This document shows positions 16,695-26,234 of a stretch of 64,000 nucleotides of DNA, piece after piece. Position numbers and translations under genes: made by a program. The DNA is from Achromobacter spanius (lineage in GTDB: Bacteria; Pseudomonadota; Gammaproteobacteria; Burkholderiales; Burkholderiaceae_B): assembly GCF_002812705.1 (NCBI RefSeq), contig NZ_CP025030.1, forward strand, positions 2,976,001 through 3,040,000, given 5' to 3'. The first letter of the stretch is position 1. The number at the start of each line of letters is the position of its first letter. A model generated the notes under the pieces. The model was not told the DNA's origin. It made no database searches and saw only the letters and a list, made by a program, of their open reading frames with translations.

Positions 16695-18641
16695 ATGTCG
16701 CTGTTGAGCTTGCAGAACCTGACGCTGACCGTGAACGTCGACGTGGGCGGCCAGCGCCTGCCCGCCGCCGTATTGCGCGGCATAGACCTGGAGGTTCCCG
16801 AGGGCCGCATGCTGGGCCTGGTGGGCGAATCGGGCGCGGGAAAAAGCATGGTGGGCCGCATGGTGGCGGGCAGCTTGCCACCCGGGTTCACGATCACGCA
16901 AGGCGCCATTCATTTTCGTGGCACCGATTTGAATCAGCTTCCAGCCGCGCAACGCCGCGCCATGTTGGGGCGGCAGATTGCCTTCATTCCGCAAGAGCCG
17001 CTGTCGGGCCTCAACCCCGCGCTGACGGTGCGCCAGCAACTGTTCGAGCATCTGCGCCATGTGGGCATACCGGCGGCGCGGCACGAGTCTTATGCCTGTG
17101 AGCGCCTGCACGAGGTCGGCTTGGCCGACGCGGCTGGCATGCTGGCGCGGTATCCGCACCAGATGTCGGGCGGACAGTGCCAGCGCATTCTGATCGCCAT
17201 GGCGTTCTGCGGCGACCCGGCGCTGATCTTTGCCGACGAACCCACCACGGCGCTGGACGTCATCACCCAGGCGCAGATCATGCGGGTGCTGGCGGAACAA
17301 CAACGGCGCCATAAAACGTCGGTGGTGTTGGTGACCCATGATCTGCGCTTGGCCGCGCACGTCTGCGATTCGATCGCCGTCCTGTACGCGGGCGAAGTGG
17401 TGGAATTCGGTTCGGCGCGCCAGGTGCTGGACGAGCCCCTGCATCCCTACACGCGCAGCCTGAAGGAATCCGCGCCAGGCATGGCGGCACCGACGCAGGC
17501 CTTGCGCACCTTGCCCGATTTCATGCCGGGCTTGCGTGACTTCGCCACGCTACGAGGATGCCGGTTTGCGTCTCGCTGCCCGTCGCGTCAAGACGTTTGC
17601 GGCCAGCGCGACATTGCGTTGCTAGACCGTGGCGGCGAGCGCGCCGCGCGTTGCCTGCCGTCCATTCCGCCTTTACGTGCCCCGGCTGACGACGACGGAA
17701 CCGCGTTCCTGGCGATGCGCGCAGTGCCGCCCTCAAGCGCGGAACCGGTGGTGACGCTTAGCGACGTTGCGCTCAGCTATCCCGGGCGCGCGCGTCTGTT
17801 CAAGGCCCGGCCCCAACTGCAGATCTTGCAGCCCTTGTCGCTGTCCGTCGCGCAGGGGGAGTTCCTGGGCATCGTCGGTGAAAGCGGCAGTGGCAAGACG
17901 AGCCTTGCCCGCCTTATCGCCGGAATGGTTCCGGCAAGCGCGGGCCGCATTGCCTATGCCACGTCCGAGCGTCCCGCCGACACGCCCTCTGCCAACCCGT
18001 TGCGGCGGGCCTCCGGCCATGCGCCGCTGGCGGACCCGCACGACGTGCAGTTGGTATTTCAGAACCCCGATTCCGCCCTGAATCCCAGGCGCTCGGTGGG
18101 TTCGCTGGTGACGCAGATTCTGGAAGCCGCGCCCGCTGGCACAAGCGCCAACACGGGGCGTTCGGCGCGACTGCAGGCCGCGCTGCGCTTGCTGGCGTCG
18201 GTCGGCCTGCCGCCAGAGGCCGTGGACCGCCTGCCCTCGCAGCTATCCGGCGGGCAGAAGCAGCGCGTCAACATCGCCCGCGCGCTATGCGTGACGCCGC
18301 GATTGATCGTGGCCGACGAAATCGTCTCGGGCCTGGACGTGTCGGTCCAGGCGCTGATCCTGAACCTGTTGTTGCGGCTGAAAGAAGAACTGGGCATTGC
18401 CCTGGTGTTCGTGTCGCACGACCTGGCCGTCGTCCGCTATTTGTGCACGCGTGTGCTGGTGTTGCACCAAGGCAAGGTCGTGGAGCAAGGGCCCGTGGAT
18501 GAGGTCTTTGAACGGCCTCGGCACGCCTACACCCGCGCGCTGATCGCCGCCGTGCCGCCGGATTCGGCCAGCCGTGCCTGGACGCCGATACCCATTGGCG
18601 ATACGCCCGCGCCAAACCTGGCGCAAGCCGCCGCTGCCTGA
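16695..18641 (+). CDS. Fused dual ATP-binding protein of peptide-type ABC transporter (DppD-DppF fusion)
   Basis: This 648-residue protein carries two complete nucleotide-binding domains in tandem. Domain 1 has Walker A GESGAGKS, signature MSGGQCQR and Walker B LIFADEP. It is followed by the Cys-containing oligopeptide-transporter C-terminal motif (RGCRFASRCPSRQDVC). Domain 2 has GESGSGKT, LSGGQKQR and LIVADEIVSGLD. A single-chain ATPase replaces the separate DppD and DppF. It ends 30 bp before the Rieske alpha gene. Confidence 0.9.
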   Translation: MSLLSLQNLTLTVNVDVGGQRLPAAVLRGIDLEVPEGRMLGLVGESGAGKSMVGRMVAGSLPPGFTITQGAIHFRGTDLNQLPAAQRRAMLGRQIAFIPQEPLSGLNPALTVRQQLFEHLRHVGIPAARHESYACERLHEVGLADAAGMLARYPHQMSGGQCQRILIAMAFCGDPALIFADEPTTALDVITQAQIMRVLAEQQRRHKTSVVLVTHDLRLAAHVCDSIAVLYAGEVVEFGSARQVLDEPLHPYTRSLKESAPGMAAPTQALRTLPDFMPGLRDFATLRGCRFASRCPSRQDVCGQRDIALLDRGGERAARCLPSIPPLRAPADDDGTAFLAMRAVPPSSAEPVVTLSDVALSYPGRARLFKARPQLQILQPLSLSVAQGEFLGIVGESGSGKTSLARLIAGMVPASAGRIAYATSERPADTPSANPLRRASGHAPLADPHDVQLVFQNPDSALNPRRSVGSLVTQILEAAPAGTSANTGRSARLQAALRLLASVGLPPEAVDRLPSQLSGGQKQRVNIARALCVTPRLIVADEIVSGLDVSVQALILNLLLRLKEELGIALVFVSHDLAVVRYLCTRVLVLHQGKVVEQGPVDEVFERPRHAYTRALIAAVPPDSASRAWTPIPIGDTPAPNLAQAAAA

Positions 18642-18671
18642 CCCGAAACCATGAAACGCACAGGAGACGCT

Positions 18672-20000
18672 ATGACGGACGGTTCTTTCAAGGACGGTTC
18701 TTTCCACCAGGGGTTCGGGCATCTGGTCGGACCGGACCAGGTACACCGGGACTTGTATATCGATCCCGATGTGTACCGCGCCGAGCAAGCCCGGCTGTGG
18801 ACGCGCGCCTGGGTGTACGTGGGCCACGAAAGCCAGACGCCCGCCGTGGGTGACTACACCACCACCCACATCGCCGGACAGTCGATGATCATGCTGCGCG
18901 CCAGTGCGAACGAGGTGACGGTGCTGATGAACCGGTGTGCGCACAAGGGCAGCCAGTTGGTGCACGAGCACGCGGGGAATTGCGGCAAGGTCTTGCGCTG
19001 CCCGTATCACGCCTGGACCTACCGGCTGGATGGCAGCCTGCTGTCCATTCCCTTGAAGAACGACTACGAGGGCACGAACCTGTCCGCCTGCCCGTCCGGC
19101 AAGGGCCTGGCGTCGCCCGGCGCCTGCGTGAACTACAAGGGCTTTGTGTTCGCGCGGATCAGCCACGACGGCCCGGACTTCGCGTCCTATTTCGGGGAAG
19201 CCCTTGCCACGCTCGACAACATGGTGGCGCGCGCGCCGGACGGCGAACTGTCCGTGCTGGGTGCGCCCTTGCGCAACCGCATCGGCTGCAACTGGAAGCT
19301 CTATCTGGAAAACGTCAACGACACCGTGCATCCCATCTCCACGCATGAATCGGCCGCCAGTGCCGCGAAGCACGTGGCAGAAGCGCTGCCCGAAGGCGGC
19401 GACACCGTGTTGGCCATGGAGCAATTGCTGCCTTTTGGCGCGGGCTACAGCTTCTATTCCGAAATGGGCGCACGGGTGCTGCCGCACGGGCACAGCATCC
19501 TGGGCACGAAGTTCAGCATTCACACCGGCTACGCCCCGCTGCCCGACTATCAAGCGGAGCTGGAAGCGCGCCATGGCAAAGAGGGCGCGCAACAGATCCT
19601 GGCGTTTTCCCCGCAGAACACCGTGCTTTATCCCAGCCTGGCAGCCAAGGCGTCGCCCATGATCCTGCGCGTGCTGCGTCCGCTGGCGGTCAACGAGACC
19701 CTGATCGAAACCTGGGCTTTCGCGCCCAAGAACGCGCCCGCCCGTCTGCGGCAACGCGCGGCGTCGTACGCGCGGCTGGTGTTTTCGCCCATGTCGGTGG
19801 TTGCCCATGACGACGTGCATCTGTTCGAAAGCCAGCAACGTGGCCTGGCCTGTGACGGTAATGAATGGCTGAGCCTGCACCGCGGCTATCAAGAGAGCGA
19901 ATTGCAGGCCGGCGCCAGTTCAATGGAAAGCGGCAATAACGAGTGGGTCATCCGCAATCAACATCGCGGCTGGCTGAACCTGATGGGAGACGCTGCGTGA
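18672..20000 (+). CDS. Rieske non-heme iron oxygenase, alpha subunit
   Basis: This 442-residue ring-hydroxylating oxygenase resembles the benzoate/anthranilate/salicylate group. The Rieske [2Fe-2S] ligands are Cys89-x-His91 and Cys110-x2-His113. The mononuclear iron site follows NWKLYLENVND, with His220 and His225 and the bridging Asp217. The ATG at 18672 was preferred to 18651 because AGGAGA precedes it. A 15-bp-period duplication (18677-18704) gives DGSFK-DGSFH right after the start. The ATGA-like overlap with the beta gene indicates a complex. No ferredoxin or reductase gene is adjacent, so electrons must come from elsewhere. Substrate unknown. Confidence 0.9.
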   Translation: MTDGSFKDGSFHQGFGHLVGPDQVHRDLYIDPDVYRAEQARLWTRAWVYVGHESQTPAVGDYTTTHIAGQSMIMLRASANEVTVLMNRCAHKGSQLVHEHAGNCGKVLRCPYHAWTYRLDGSLLSIPLKNDYEGTNLSACPSGKGLASPGACVNYKGFVFARISHDGPDFASYFGEALATLDNMVARAPDGELSVLGAPLRNRIGCNWKLYLENVNDTVHPISTHESAASAAKHVAEALPEGGDTVLAMEQLLPFGAGYSFYSEMGARVLPHGHSILGTKFSIHTGYAPLPDYQAELEARHGKEGAQQILAFSPQNTVLYPSLAAKASPMILRVLRPLAVNETLIETWAFAPKNAPARLRQRAASYARLVFSPMSVVAHDDVHLFESQQRGLACDGNEWLSLHRGYQESELQAGASSMESGNNEWVIRNQHRGWLNLMGDAA

Positions 20001-20503
20001 CTAGCCAGCAAATGTCCACGGATACCACGACGCTGCGCGCCGCGCTGAGCGCGTTCGTGTACCACGAAGCCATGCTGCTGGACACGCGGCGTTACGACGA
20101 ATGGTTGTCCTTGTATGCGGAAGACGGCTTGTATTGGATGCCCCTGTCGCCGGACCAGCCCTTGGGGGACGAGTCGCCGTCCTTGCTTTACGAAGACCTG
20201 TTGTTGCTGCGCCTGCGCATGCAGCGCTATGGCAATCCCCGCGCGCATTCCTTGCACCCGGCGGTGCGCGGGCTGCGCATCCTGCAGGCGCCGCAGCTCA
20301 TGGATGGCGAGCCTGGCTCGACCCTGCACCACACGCGCACACCCTTCCTGTACGTGGAGACGCAAGGAGACACGCAACGCATGTTGGCGGCTACGGCGTA
20401 TCACACGGTTGAAGGCGCGCCCGGCGCGTTCAGGCTACGCATGAAAAAGGTCGTGCTGCTGAACGCGGAAGCCAGTCTGCCGGCTATCCAGTTGTTGTTA
20501 TAG
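19997..20503 (+). CDS. Rieske oxygenase, beta subunit
   Basis: This 168-residue SnoaL/cystatin-fold subunit has the family pattern FVYHEAMLLDTRRYDEWLSLYAEDGLYWMP. The start is taken as GTG at 19997, which overlaps the alpha stop codon by 3 bases and has GGGAGA 7 bp upstream; the ATG at 20012 is an alternative. The beta subunit supports the alpha hexamer and is not catalytic. Its 3' end overlaps the convergent oxidoreductase gene by 6 bp. Confidence 0.88.
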   Translation: MTSQQMSTDTTTLRAALSAFVYHEAMLLDTRRYDEWLSLYAEDGLYWMPLSPDQPLGDESPSLLYEDLLLLRLRMQRYGNPRAHSLHPAVRGLRILQAPQLMDGEPGSTLHHTRTPFLYVETQGDTQRMLAATAYHTVEGAPGAFRLRMKKVVLLNAEASLPAIQLLL

Positions 20504-21514
20504 GGGCGACGTTGCCCCGACCTTGATCACCACCTTGCCCCGGGCTCTGCCGCTTTCGACATAGGCCAAGGCCTCTTGCGCGGCATCCAATGGAAAAACG
20601 CGATCGATCACGGGTCGGATGGCGCCGGATTCGACCAGCCCGGTGATCCGCCGTAGCTGTTCTCCGTGTGCGCGCATGAATACGAAGTCATAGTCGACGC
20701 CGAGCTTGGCCGCTTTCCGGCGTACGCGCCAGCTAAGAAGCCGTAACGCCTGCTTCAATCCCCAAGACAGCCCTTGTTGTTCGGCGAAGGCGGGCGTGGG
20801 TGGACCAGAGATGGAAATCAGTCGTGCTCCGGATCCGGCTTTGAGCACCTGAAACGATTTATCCAGTACGTCAGGCCCCAAGCTATTGAGGACCACGCCG
20901 TAGTCGCGCAGCGTCGATTCGAACGCTTGTGTGCGGTAGTCGATGACGAGATCGGCGCCCAAGCCCTTAACCCAATCGACGTTGCGAGTGCTGGTCGTTG
21001 TTGCGACAAAAGCGCCCAGGTGCTTGGCAAGCTGGATCGCGATCGTTCCGACACCACCGGACCCAGCGTGTATCAACACCTTTTGCCCCGGCTTCACCTG
21101 CGCGGTTTCAACCAGCACCTGCCAGGCGGTCAGCGCCACCAAGGGCAGCGAGGCCGCCTGTTCCATGTCCAGGTTGCGGGGTTTGAGGGCCAGCGCGTCT
21201 TCATTTACGGCGATCAACTCGGCGAAACTGCCAATGCGATTGTCCGGTGGTCGCCCATACACTTCGTCGCCCGGCTTGAATTGGCGCACGTTTCTGCCGA
21301 CCCGCACGACGACTCCCGCCAGGTCGTTGCCGAGCACCAGGGGGAAACGATAGGGAAGGATGAGTTTGAATTCACCTTTGCGGATCTTGGCGTCCAGCGC
21401 GTTGACGCTGGCGGCATGCACCTGCACCAAGACATCGTTGTCGCCGACAGAGGGCTCGGGTAATTGGCCAAGCTTGCCGACGTCTTTGTAGCGCTCGATA
21501 AAAAATGCCTGCAT
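20498..21514 (-). CDS. NADPH:quinone reductase-like medium-chain dehydrogenase
   Basis: This 338-residue MDR-superfamily oxidoreductase has an N-terminal GroES-like domain (GNDLAGVVVRVG) and a Rossmann domain (KVLIHAGSGGVGTIAIQLAKHLGA). It lacks the structural-zinc cysteines of alcohol dehydrogenases, which fits quinone/enone reductases of the zeta-crystallin type. It is convergent with the Rieske beta gene, so it is not the missing Rieske reductase, which would need flavin and iron-sulfur domains. A palindrome lies 97 bp upstream of its start. Confidence 0.85.
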   Translation of the reverse strand: MQAFFIERYKDVGKLGQLPEPSVGDNDVLVQVHAASVNALDAKIRKGEFKLILPYRFPLVLGNDLAGVVVRVGRNVRQFKPGDEVYGRPPDNRIGSFAELIAVNEDALALKPRNLDMEQAASLPLVALTAWQVLVETAQVKPGQKVLIHAGSGGVGTIAIQLAKHLGAFVATTTSTRNVDWVKGLGADLVIDYRTQAFESTLRDYGVVLNSLGPDVLDKSFQVLKAGSGARLISISGPPTPAFAEQQGLSWGLKQALRLLSWRVRRKAAKLGVDYDFVFMRAHGEQLRRITGLVESGAIRPVIDRVFPLDAAQEALAYVESGRARGKVVIKVGATSPL

Positions 21515-21610
21515 GGTTGCGTAGCCTGTGGCCAGATAAAAGGCCGCGCGCCCGGGTGGCCGCGGTCAACACCAAGCCCGCGCGACGTCGAAATCCATCA
21601 CGCGGGATTC

Positions 21611-21630
21611 ATTATGATGTCGATCGTAAT
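21611..21630. promoter_or_regulatory. Palindrome upstream of the quinone-reductase-like gene
   Basis: ATTATGAT and ATCGTAAT, separated by 4 bp, form an 8-bp dyad with one mismatch. It lies in the AT-rich part of the 180-bp gap upstream of the minus-strand oxidoreductase. It resembles a TetR- or MarR-type operator, but no such regulator gene is in the window. Confidence 0.4.
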
Positions 21631-21694
21631 CTAAACGGTTTTCTGCGGCAAGCGCCGGAAACAGGGCAATGGCGTAATGCCGGGGCGGCCCGGG

Positions 21695-22612
21695 TTATTC
21701 CCGCGGCGGAGGGTTTCCCGCAACCACCAAGGCCCATAAATTCTCGGCCACGGCAGCCATGTCGCTAGGTTGGCGAAACAGGCAGATGTCCAGCGGGATG
21801 TCCCATTCCTTCCCGCCTGCCCGAACCAGGCTGCCCTGTTGCAGGTCATCGTGCACCAGCATGTCGGGTAGCCAGGCGATGCCTCGGCCTTGTATCGCCA
21901 TGGATCGCAGCAACGTGGCGTGGGGCCCTACGAAAGTGGTCTGGATGCGTTCAACTGGCATCGACTTGTGCCGCAATTGGTGGCTGACGATGCGGCCCAG
22001 GCCGGAGGCCGGCCCATAGGCAAGAAAGGGCACCACGCCGTCGTCGTCGAGGCGGTGCGCCGGCGTGTCGGCAAGGCCATCGGCAGCGGGGGCGCAGACC
22101 GGCACCAGCATGTCCGTACCCAGATGCACCTTGGGGTAGGGCACTTCATCCAGTCGGCTGGCCACTTGCGGATGGCGGTGGCACAGCAGGAACTGCACGC
22201 GCCGCTGCGCCATCAGGTCTTCGCAGGCCTGGAAACTGTCGGACATCATCTGGATCGCGCCGACTTCCAGCGCCGCTTCCAGCCGGGTCAGCCATTGGGG
22301 GAAGAACGTCAACGACAGCAGATGGGTGGCCGCAAAACGCAAGCTGGCGCCTTCCTGGGCGTGGGCGGCCAGCGCCTTGATGCGGGCGGCTTCAAGGTCG
22401 GCCATGGCCTGCTTGAGCAGCGGCAGGAATTTTCGGCCTGCGGCGGTCAGTTCGGTGGGGTGTGTGCTGCGGTCAAAGAGGTCCGCGCCCACCCATTCTT
22501 CCAGCGCGCGGATGTGTCGGCTGAACGCCGGTTGCGCGATGGCGCGGGCTTCCGCCGCGCGCGAAAAACTGCCTGTCTCGGCCAGGGAACAAAAGTCCTC
22601 AAGCCAATTCAT
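21695..22612 (-). CDS. LysR-family regulator
   Basis: This regulator of about 305 residues starts at MNWLEDFCSLAETGSFSRAAEA, the usual LysR N-terminus; an ORF extension to 22711 is not supported. The helix-turn-helix (QPAFSRHIRALEEWVGADLFDR) is followed by an effector-binding domain with HPQVASRLDEVPYPKVHLGTD. It is divergent, 140 bp apart, from the DapA-like/Bug receptor/SDR operon and probably regulates it. Confidence 0.88.
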   Translation of the reverse strand: MNWLEDFCSLAETGSFSRAAEARAIAQPAFSRHIRALEEWVGADLFDRSTHPTELTAAGRKFLPLLKQAMADLEAARIKALAAHAQEGASLRFAATHLLSLTFFPQWLTRLEAALEVGAIQMMSDSFQACEDLMAQRRVQFLLCHRHPQVASRLDEVPYPKVHLGTDMLVPVCAPAADGLADTPAHRLDDDGVVPFLAYGPASGLGRIVSHQLRHKSMPVERIQTTFVGPHATLLRSMAIQGRGIAWLPDMLVHDDLQQGSLVRAGGKEWDIPLDICLFRQPSDMAAVAENLWALVVAGNPPPRE

Positions 22613-22752
22613 GTCCAGGGGTCGGTTTCCAGGTCCCATGTCAGGTGTGCGCCGCGGCAAACATAATTCTATGCGTTTCGAGTATTGGACGACCCCATGG
22701 GGGTGCCGCAATCATACCTGCCATTCCCTACCCATAAGATACGGAGACAACG

Positions 22753-23691
22753 ATGGCTTCCATCTCGAATTACCGCGGCATCATCCCGGCGATTTCCTGC
22801 CCCTTTACCGACGATCATCGTATCGACGAACCCGCGCTGCGCCGCCTGGCCTCGTGGCTGGCGGGACACGATGGCGTCGTCGCCGTCATGACCAACGGCC
22901 ATACGGGCGAAGTGTTTTCGCTGACCCCATCCGAACGTGCGCAAGTGACCCGCATCGTGGCGGACGAACTGCGCGGCAAGCTGCCCGTGATTTCGTCGAT
23001 TGTTTGCGAAGGCATTGCCGAGGCGCAGGAACATGCCCGCGCCGCGCGCGAAGCGGGCGCCGCCGCGCTGGACGTCATGCCGCCGCACCACTGGCTGCGC
23101 TTTGGCTTCACACCCGGCCATGCGCTTGAATATTTCCAGGCCATCCACGAGGCCGCGCCTGACCTTGACCTGGTGTGCCACGTATACCCGGCGTGGACGC
23201 GGGCGTCCTACTCGTCCAAGCTGATGGGCGACCTGGCCCGCTTGCCCTACGTGCAGGCGTTCAAGGTGGGCCAGCGCGACATGAACAAATATGCGCGCGA
23301 CATCCAGGCGCTGCGTGAGGCCGATGCGTCCAAGGCCATCCTGACCTGCCACGACGAATATCTGCTGGCGTCGATGGTGCAGGGCGTGGACGGCGCGCTG
23401 GTCGGCTTCGCCACGTTCATCCCGCAACTGATCATCGACCTGTGGGACGCCGTCAAGGCAGGCGACCTGAAGCGCGCGCAGCAGGTGCAGGCCTTGATCA
23501 CGCCGCTGAAAGACGCCGTCTACGGCGGCGGCGAACCCACTGGCGAAGCCCATGCCCGCATGAAGGCCGGCATGTACCTGGCGGGCGTGCTGGAAAGCGC
23601 GACCGTGCGCCCGCCTACCGAGGCGCCCAACGACGCCGACATGCAGGCGCTGCGCACGGCGTTGACCGGCGCGGGCTTGCTGGCTCGCTGA
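22753..23691 (+). CDS. DapA/NAL-family aldolase or dehydratase
   Basis: This 312-residue protein has the dihydrodipicolinate synthase/N-acetylneuraminate lyase fold. The Schiff-base Lys is Lys171 (QAFKVGQRD) and the conserved Tyr is Tyr145 (CHVYPAWT). The GEV and TNGHTGE blocks (about residues 47-53) take the place of the usual GTTGE substrate loop. The family includes many 2-keto acid aldolases and dehydratases. With a Bug receptor and an SDR downstream, a carboxylic-acid catabolic role is likely rather than lysine synthesis. The substrate cannot be named. Confidence 0.85.
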   Translation: MASISNYRGIIPAISCPFTDDHRIDEPALRRLASWLAGHDGVVAVMTNGHTGEVFSLTPSERAQVTRIVADELRGKLPVISSIVCEGIAEAQEHARAAREAGAAALDVMPPHHWLRFGFTPGHALEYFQAIHEAAPDLDLVCHVYPAWTRASYSSKLMGDLARLPYVQAFKVGQRDMNKYARDIQALREADASKAILTCHDEYLLASMVQGVDGALVGFATFIPQLIIDLWDAVKAGDLKRAQQVQALITPLKDAVYGGGEPTGEAHARMKAGMYLAGVLESATVRPPTEAPNDADMQALRTALTGAGLLAR

Positions 23692-23787
23692 AGCACTCGC
23701 GTCTGTAGCGGCACGGATGCGGCGGGGTGGCGTGGCGCCAACCCCCTGCACGATGCCGCAAGCAAAATAAACAAGAGGAGACACATC

Positions 23788-24756
23788 ATGCAAAAGAGAA
23801 TCGCGTTGCGCGCCATGGTCGCGTTGTGCCTGGCTATTGGGGGCGGCATGGCGCATGCGCAAGACACCTACCCGTCACGGCAGATCCGGTTCGTGATCCC
23901 GTTTCCGCCGGGTGGCACGCTGGACATGCTGGGCCGCGACCTGGCGCAGAAGCTCAGCGAACAGACTGGCCAAAGCTTCATCGTGGAAAACCGTTCGGGC
24001 GGCAACGGCATCATCGGCGCCGACGTCGTGGCCAAATCACCGGCCGATGGCTACACCTTGCTGTTCAATGCGTCGACCTTCACGACTGCGCCCATGACCA
24101 TGAAGGCGGTGCCCTTCGACGTCGACAAGAATTTCGTGCCGGTGGCCATGGCGGGCAAGGCGCCGCTGTCGGTCTCGGTGAAGAAGGAACTGCCCGTGAC
24201 CGACCTGGCCGGCTTGCTGGCCTACGCCAAGAAGAACCCGGGCCAGCTCACCTTTGCCGTGGGCTCCATCGGGTCCGCGGGTCACCTGGCCACCGAGCTC
24301 TTGAAACGCCAGGGTGGCCTGGACTACATGGTCATCCCGTATCGCGGCACGTCGCCCGCCTTGCAGGATCTGGTGGGCGGGCGCATTGATGGCTTCATCG
24401 ACCCAGTCCTGGGCGCCGTGTCGTACTACAAAAGCGGCATGCTGAAGATCCTGGCCGTGACGTCCGACGCGCGCCTGCCCAACCTGCCCGACGTGCCGAC
24501 CGTCAGCGAAGTGTTGCCCGGCTATCAGTTCTACAGTTGGTACGGGTTGTGGGCGCCGGCAGGCACGCCGGGGCCCATCGTCGAGAAGCTGAACGCCGAG
24601 GTCAACAAGGCCTTGTCTTCGGGCATGACGGCCAAGTACGAACAACTGGGCGTGACGTTGACGCCGGGGTCGACCACGGCGTTCGCACGCTTCCAGAAAG
24701 ACGACATGGCACGCTCGCGCAAGATCATCGACGAAGGAAACATCCATGTCGAATAA
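23788..24756 (+). CDS. Bug-family (TctC) tripartite tricarboxylate transporter receptor
   Basis: This 322-residue periplasmic receptor has a signal peptide ending in AHA-QD. The Bug signature follows: YPSRQIRFVIPFPPGGTLDMLGR and later PADGYTLLFNAS. Bug proteins bind mono- and dicarboxylates or aromatic acids and are massively expanded in Bordetella and Achromobacter. No TctA/TctB membrane genes are adjacent, as is usual for these orphan receptors. It is co-oriented with the DapA-like gene and overlaps the SDR gene by 11 bp. Confidence 0.9.
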   Translation: MQKRIALRAMVALCLAIGGGMAHAQDTYPSRQIRFVIPFPPGGTLDMLGRDLAQKLSEQTGQSFIVENRSGGNGIIGADVVAKSPADGYTLLFNASTFTTAPMTMKAVPFDVDKNFVPVAMAGKAPLSVSVKKELPVTDLAGLLAYAKKNPGQLTFAVGSIGSAGHLATELLKRQGGLDYMVIPYRGTSPALQDLVGGRIDGFIDPVLGAVSYYKSGMLKILAVTSDARLPNLPDVPTVSEVLPGYQFYSWYGLWAPAGTPGPIVEKLNAEVNKALSSGMTAKYEQLGVTLTPGSTTAFARFQKDDMARSRKIIDEGNIHVE

Positions 24757-25450
24757 TCCGGCGGGCGCGCTGGCTGTGGTGACCGGCGCCACGGGCGGCA
24801 TCGGCCTGGCCATTGTGCAGCGCCTGCTGGACGCGGGCTGGCAGGTGGCGGGCCTGGACATCGGGCCGGCCGTGGCGCGGCATGCGGCCTATCGCCACAT
24901 CACCGTTGACCTGTGCGATGAGGCCGCTACCCGGCAGGCGTTGGTGGGCTGCAAGCACGCCAGGGCGTTGGTGCATGCCGCGGGCATCATGCGGGTGGGA
25001 CCCTTGGCGCAGTTGGACCCCGCCGACGGCGAACGCATGTGGAAGCTGCACGTGGACGTTGCCGTCAGGCTGGCCCAGATGTTGGCGCCGGAGATGGCCG
25101 AACGTGGTGGCGGCCGCGTGGTGCTGGTGGGTAGCCGGACTGCCCAGGGCATGCCCGGCCGCAGCCAGTACGCGGCGTCCAAGGCCGCGCTGGTGGCGCT
25201 GGCGCGCAGTTGGGCGGCGGAACTGGCGCCACAGGGCGTCACCGTGAACGTGGTGTCGCCGGCCGCCACGCAGACAGGCATGTTGCAGGACCCCGCGCGG
25301 GCCGCCAGCGCGCCACGGATGCCGCCGATAGGCAGATTGATCCAACCCGAGGAAGTGGCCGCGCTGGTCGAATTCCTGCTGTCGCCCCAAGCGGCCGCCA
25401 TTACCGGCCAGGACATCGCGATCTGCGGCGGCGCATCATTGCCGCGCTGA
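24746..25450 (+). CDS. Short-chain dehydrogenase/reductase
   Basis: This 234-residue SDR has the NAD(P) motif TGATGGIG at about residues 14-21, a HAAGIM block where the family has NNAG, and the catalytic Ser and YxxxK (YAASK). The start at 24746 overlaps the end of the receptor gene and has AAGGA upstream. It is the third gene of a probable catabolic operon with the DapA-like enzyme. Confidence 0.88.
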   Translation: MSNNPAGALAVVTGATGGIGLAIVQRLLDAGWQVAGLDIGPAVARHAAYRHITVDLCDEAATRQALVGCKHARALVHAAGIMRVGPLAQLDPADGERMWKLHVDVAVRLAQMLAPEMAERGGGRVVLVGSRTAQGMPGRSQYAASKAALVALARSWAAELAPQGVTVNVVSPAATQTGMLQDPARAASAPRMPPIGRLIQPEEVAALVEFLLSPQAAAITGQDIAICGGASLPR

Positions 25451-25608
25451 GCCGGCCTGCTGTAGTGTCCCCCATGTGGTATCCCCGTGTGGTATCCCAT
25501 TACCACCCCCCGCCCGTCGGACGCGCGCACAATGTCTCCCAGAACATCAAGAACCGGAAGCCCATGCCGGGTGCTGAACCGGCCGCCCCTCATCCCAAGG
25601 AGACATTC

Positions 25609-26187
25609 ATGAGCAAGAGACTGTTGATGCTGGTCGGCGATTACGCCGAAGACTACGAAACCATGGTGCCGTACCAGACCTTGCTGGCCGTGGGGCACAC
25701 GGTGCACGCGGTCTGCCCGGACAAGAAGGCCGGCGACACCATTGCCACCGCCATCCACGATTTCGAAGGCGCGCAGACCTACAGTGAAAAGCGTGGTCAC
25801 AACTTTGCGTTGAACTTCGACTTCGATCGCGTCGAGCCCGCGTCCTACGACGGCTTGGTGATACCCGGCGGCCGCGCGCCGGAATACTTGCGGCTGAACG
25901 AAAAAGTGCTGGATATCGTCCGTTACTTCGATCAGGCCGGCAAACCCATTGCAGCGGTGTGCCACGGCGCGCAACTGCTGGCGGCGGCCGGCATCCTGAA
26001 AGGGCGCACCTGCTCGGCGTACCCCGCGTGCGCGCCCGAGGTGCGGTTGGCGGGCGGCACCTATGCCGAGATCGGCATCGATCAAGCCTATACCGATGGC
26101 AACCTGGTGACGGCGCCGGCCTGGCCCGCGCACCCGGCATGGCTGTCGCAATTCCTGGCGGTGCTGGGCACGAAGATCACGCCCTGA
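25609..26187 (+). CDS. DJ-1/PfpI family protein
   Basis: This 192-residue class I glutamine-amidotransferase-like protein has the nucleophile elbow AAVCHGAQ with Cys118 and the GGRAPEYLR loop of the PfpI/YhbO group. The ATG at 25609 follows AAGGAGA. Family members act as glyoxalase- or deglycase-like stress enzymes or proteases; which applies here is not visible. The upstream gap 25451-25608 contains a 13-bp-period duplication (TGTGGTATCCC at 25475 and 25488). Confidence 0.85.
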   Translation: MSKRLLMLVGDYAEDYETMVPYQTLLAVGHTVHAVCPDKKAGDTIATAIHDFEGAQTYSEKRGHNFALNFDFDRVEPASYDGLVIPGGRAPEYLRLNEKVLDIVRYFDQAGKPIAAVCHGAQLLAAAGILKGRTCSAYPACAPEVRLAGGTYAEIGIDQAYTDGNLVTAPAWPAHPAWLSQFLAVLGTKITP

Positions 26188-26193
26188 TGCGTG

Positions 26194-26234
26194 GGGTCGT
26201 GCTGGGTGGAATCAGGCAAAGTCCAGCACGACCC
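26194..26234. terminator. Inverted repeat at the convergent DJ-1/alcohol dehydrogenase ends
   Basis: A 12-bp perfect stem (26194-26205 pairing with 26223-26234) with a 17-base loop spans the convergent gene ends. Its right arm lies inside the last codons of the dehydrogenase gene. It has no T-run, so it may act as a weak bidirectional terminator or an mRNA 3'-end stabiliser. Confidence 0.5.

Noticed and set aside
20498..21514. Missing Rieske reductase
   Set aside because: The gene is on the opposite strand and encodes a medium-chain dehydrogenase without flavin or iron-sulfur motifs.
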